Shown: positions 5,716 to 7,175 of the stretch, one piece after another | Position numbering within the stretch: the stretch's first letter is position 1 | How the letters are laid out: the number at the start of each line of letters is the position of its first letter | NCBI GenBank assembly: GCA_029261375.1 | Contig: JAJDBL010000403.1 | Span: 1-7,175, forward strand | Reading direction: 5' to 3' | Length of the DNA: 7,175 nucleotides | DNA from: Nitrospirales bacterium | Lineage (GTDB): Bacteria; Nitrospirota; Nitrospiria; Nitrospirales; UBA2166 | The notes under the pieces: model-generated | Told to the model about the DNA's origin: nothing | The model's input: the letters and a program-made list of their open reading frames with translations, nothing else | The model's database searches: none | Position numbers and translations under genes: made by a program

Positions 5716-6160
5716 GGCCGTCGAGGCCGACGGCGTACGTCTCGTAGAAGATGATCTGCCGTTAGAAGACGCGCGTCCACTTCTCGGCCATGATCGGTTG
5801 ATCGGAATTTCTACCCATTCACTAGACCAAGCCGTCGAAGCGGAACACGGAGGAGCAGATTACATAGGCTTTGGCCCGATGTATGACACGAAAACGAAAG
5901 ACACCGGCTACACTCCTCGAGGCCCTAACGCAGCCTAAGAACTGCGCGCTCAGAGTTCTATTCCGATCTTCGGAATTGGTGGAATCAATCTGACGAACAT
6001 TGCGAAACTGTATGCAACGGGCGTTAGCGGAGTAGCCGTCTTATCAGCTGTTCTACAGGCGCCGGAAGTTGAGGCTGCGGTGAGAGAATTCGTTGCGGCC
6101 TGGCCCGACCATCGATTGCATGCGGGTGGCCTAGCTAAACCACCCGGCGACCTCAGGTAA
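5709..6160 (+). pseudogene. Truncated thiE paralogue with internal stop
   Basis: This aligns without gaps to thiE 4569-4972 at a constant offset of 1,140 bases, starting near residue 82 of ThiE; the substrate-binding QYRAK and IND motifs are missing. It retains ISTHS, GPMYDTKTK and IPIFGIGGINLTNI. GVHLGQDD has become GVRLVEDD. A TAA at 5936-5938 replaces the Arg codon of AARELR. The reading frame is otherwise intact past the thiE stop position and runs to TAA at 6158-6160, overlapping the methyltransferase end. Identity is uneven: about 70% at the left end, about 93% for 5761-5940, then falling to about 60% by 6061-6110. Most changes on the right keep or conserve the amino acid, so the copy was once functional. 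A ten-base match, AGCTAAACCA (6133-6142 and 4973-4982), suggests some homology beyond the stop. Confidence 0.9.
6123..6146. repeat. GC-rich hairpin between converging thiE remnant and methyltransferase
   Basis: CGGGTGG (6123-6129) pairs perfectly with CCACCCG (6140-6146) around a ten-base loop. No T-run follows on either strand, so it is not a standard Rho-independent terminator. Its position between convergent genes still suggests a role in ending transcription. Confidence 0.4.
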
Positions 6161-7082
6161 ATGGAAGAAATGATTGGCCCTGAGCCACGACGCCTTCTTC
6201 CGGCAAACCCTCAAAGCGTAATCGACTTTCCTGGGCATAGTCGTTTCTAAGTTCCACCCCAACCCATTTTCGCTTTAGTCCCTCAGCGACGTATCCAGTG
6301 GTGTTGCTACCTGCAAATGGATCGAGCACTAAATCTCCGGAATTAGTTAAAAATTCCATGAAAAACCTAGGCAACTCGGCCGGAAAACGAGCAGGATGTA
6401 TTTTATTACCAGCAATTTTACTTTCCTTTATATAGGCACTGTTGGATTCGTTATTGCCACACTGGATAAGATTTGGTGGAATTGAACCGCCTTGATCGCG
6501 TGCAAAGGTACCGTTGATCACATGACCGCTGGGCCGAATGGTCTCCTTTACTCCACGTTTTATCAGGCGCTTCATGTCCTCGCTGTATGGTTGCAGGACT
6601 TTTCGGTTGTCAGCCTTTGCCATTGGATCTTTAACAAGCCAAAAAATATATTCCACGCTATCTTTCACCCGAATGCGACGAACATTCACCCATTCAGCGG
6701 GTGCGGGCATTTTTGCAGGATTGAACCAAAAAAATTCTTGAGCCAAATCAAACCCGACTTCGTCAGCGAGAGCAAGTAACACGCGATAATGGTACAAGCT
6801 ACGAATCGGTGATCCTGGTTGCCACGCGCCTCCAAGATTTAACACGAAGGAACCTGATGGTTTTATAATCCGTTTTATTTCTCGGGTGAAAGGAAGGAAC
6901 CAAGCAATGTAGTCCTGCTGATTGACGTTCCCATACTCCTTTTTGAAGTGGAGAGCGTAGGGCGGACTTGTAAGAACCAAATCAACTGAGTCATCAGGCA
7001 TGCGCCTCATGAACTCCAGGCCATCAGCGCAGAACAACGCCCCAAACTCTGTCTTGTAGATTGGTTCAGGCTGAATATGCAT
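6153..7082 (-). CDS. DNA (cytosine-N4) methyltransferase, PvuII-like
   Basis: This S-adenosylmethionine-dependent DNA methyltransferase is 309 residues from the ATG at 7082. The catalytic motif TSPPY (38-42) comes before the cofactor motif [10 protein letters not shown] (254-263), the beta-class order. SPPY is typical of N4-cytosine enzymes. Long stretches match my memory of M.PvuII (CAGCTG): KKEYGN, EWVN, the RIRVKD segment, [19 protein letters not shown] and GSNTTG. That similarity is recalled, not searched, and the target sequence is an inference. Key motifs are intact, so it is probably active. AGGA lies eight bases before the ATG; a TTG one codon earlier is less likely. An upstream reading frame overlaps its start by 17 bases, suggesting an operon, possibly with a restriction enzyme. 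Lower GC than the operon at the left suggests acquisition. Confidence 0.92.
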   Translation of the reverse strand: MHIQPEPIYKTEFGALFCADGLEFMRRMPDDSVDLVLTSPPYALHFKKEYGNVNQQDYIAWFLPFTREIKRIIKPSGSFVLNLGGAWQPGSPIRSLYHYRVLLALADEVGFDLAQEFFWFNPAKMPAPAEWVNVRRIRVKDSVEYIFWLVKDPMAKADNRKVLQPYSEDMKRLIKRGVKETIRPSGHVINGTFARDQGGSIPPNLIQCGNNESNSAYIKESKIAGNKIHPARFPAELPRFFMEFLTNSGDLVLDPFAGSNTTGYVAEGLKRKWVGVELRNDYAQESRLRFEGLPEEGVVAQGQSFLPFT

Positions 7083-7175
7083 CAATGATGTCCTGAAAAC
7101 GTGAGAACCATCGTGGCTCTGTCTCTTCCCCCTCTGGAATACGATGCATGATCTGAAGCTTACTTGGATGATTCC
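7066..7175 (-). CDS. C-terminal end of an upstream gene, partial, unknown
   Basis: A minus-strand frame enters from the window edge and ends with TGA at 7068-7066, giving 35 residues: [20 protein letters not shown] then [15 protein letters not shown]. It overlaps the methyltransferase start by 17 bases, a spacing typical of coupled genes. The composition is protein-like, unlike the other two frames here. One of those stops early; the other is open but reads into the methyltransferase without a start. The residues do not match the R.PvuII C-terminus as I recall it. By position it is a candidate restriction endonuclease or other partner, but its function cannot be told from this much sequence. 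Confidence 0.5.
   Translation of the reverse strand, partial: NHPSKLQIMHRIPEGEETEPRWFSRFQDIIDAYSA

Noticed and set aside
4973..6152. Insertion sequence or transposon carrying brnTA
   Set aside because: No transposase, no long terminal inverted repeats and no clear target duplication are visible; only nine-base palindromes flank the module.
6492..6779. Plus-strand frames opposite the methyltransferase
   Set aside because: Antisense to conserved methyltransferase motifs and mutually overlapping in other frames; no independent support.

Overview
The window looks like a chromosomal segment of a Nitrospira-type bacterium (phylum Nitrospirota). This rests on three things: the housekeeping order aroQ-efp-accB-accC-thiE, moderately GC-rich coding sequence, and intergenic repeats containing AGCGGCGTTCTCGCTTCG that I associate with Nitrospira spacers. 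The lineage call is an inference from recalled patterns, not from a search.

Left part (1-1301): ispA, a short-chain polyprenyl diphosphate synthase, lies on the minus strand. It is bracketed by two copies of an intergenic repeat in opposite orientation. A long N-terminal extension of its open frame runs through one repeat and is probably untranslated; the real start is a GTG at 999 with a strong ribosome binding site. A 302-base divergent spacer separates ispA from the next gene.

Centre (1302-4972): five plus-strand genes form a probable operon. aroQ (shikimate pathway) and efp (translation factor) overlap by ATGA. efp and accB (biotin carboxyl carrier protein) overlap by 20 bases. A 120-base spacer with a purine-rich repeat and a long inverted repeat separates accB from accC (biotin carboxylase). 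thiE (thiamine phosphate synthase) follows 29 bases later. AccB and AccC together make the carboxylase half of acetyl-CoA carboxylase.

Right part (4973-7175): this is an accessory patch. It holds a minus-strand BrnT/BrnA-type toxin-antitoxin pair with its own near-leaderless promoter, the truncated 3' end of a small unknown gene, and a truncated second copy of thiE with an internal stop. At the right edge are a PvuII-like N4-cytosine DNA methyltransferase and the tail of an upstream gene that overlaps it by 17 bases.

The most informative observation is the broken thiE copy. Its middle ~180 bases are about 93% identical to the intact thiE 1,140 bases upstream, while both flanks are only ~60-80% identical. 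This suggests gene conversion between an old diverged paralogue and the resident gene. I see no CRISPR array, rRNA or tRNA, and no clear novel multi-gene system. The toxin-antitoxin plus methyltransferase patch beside a damaged duplicate is the unusual part of the window.
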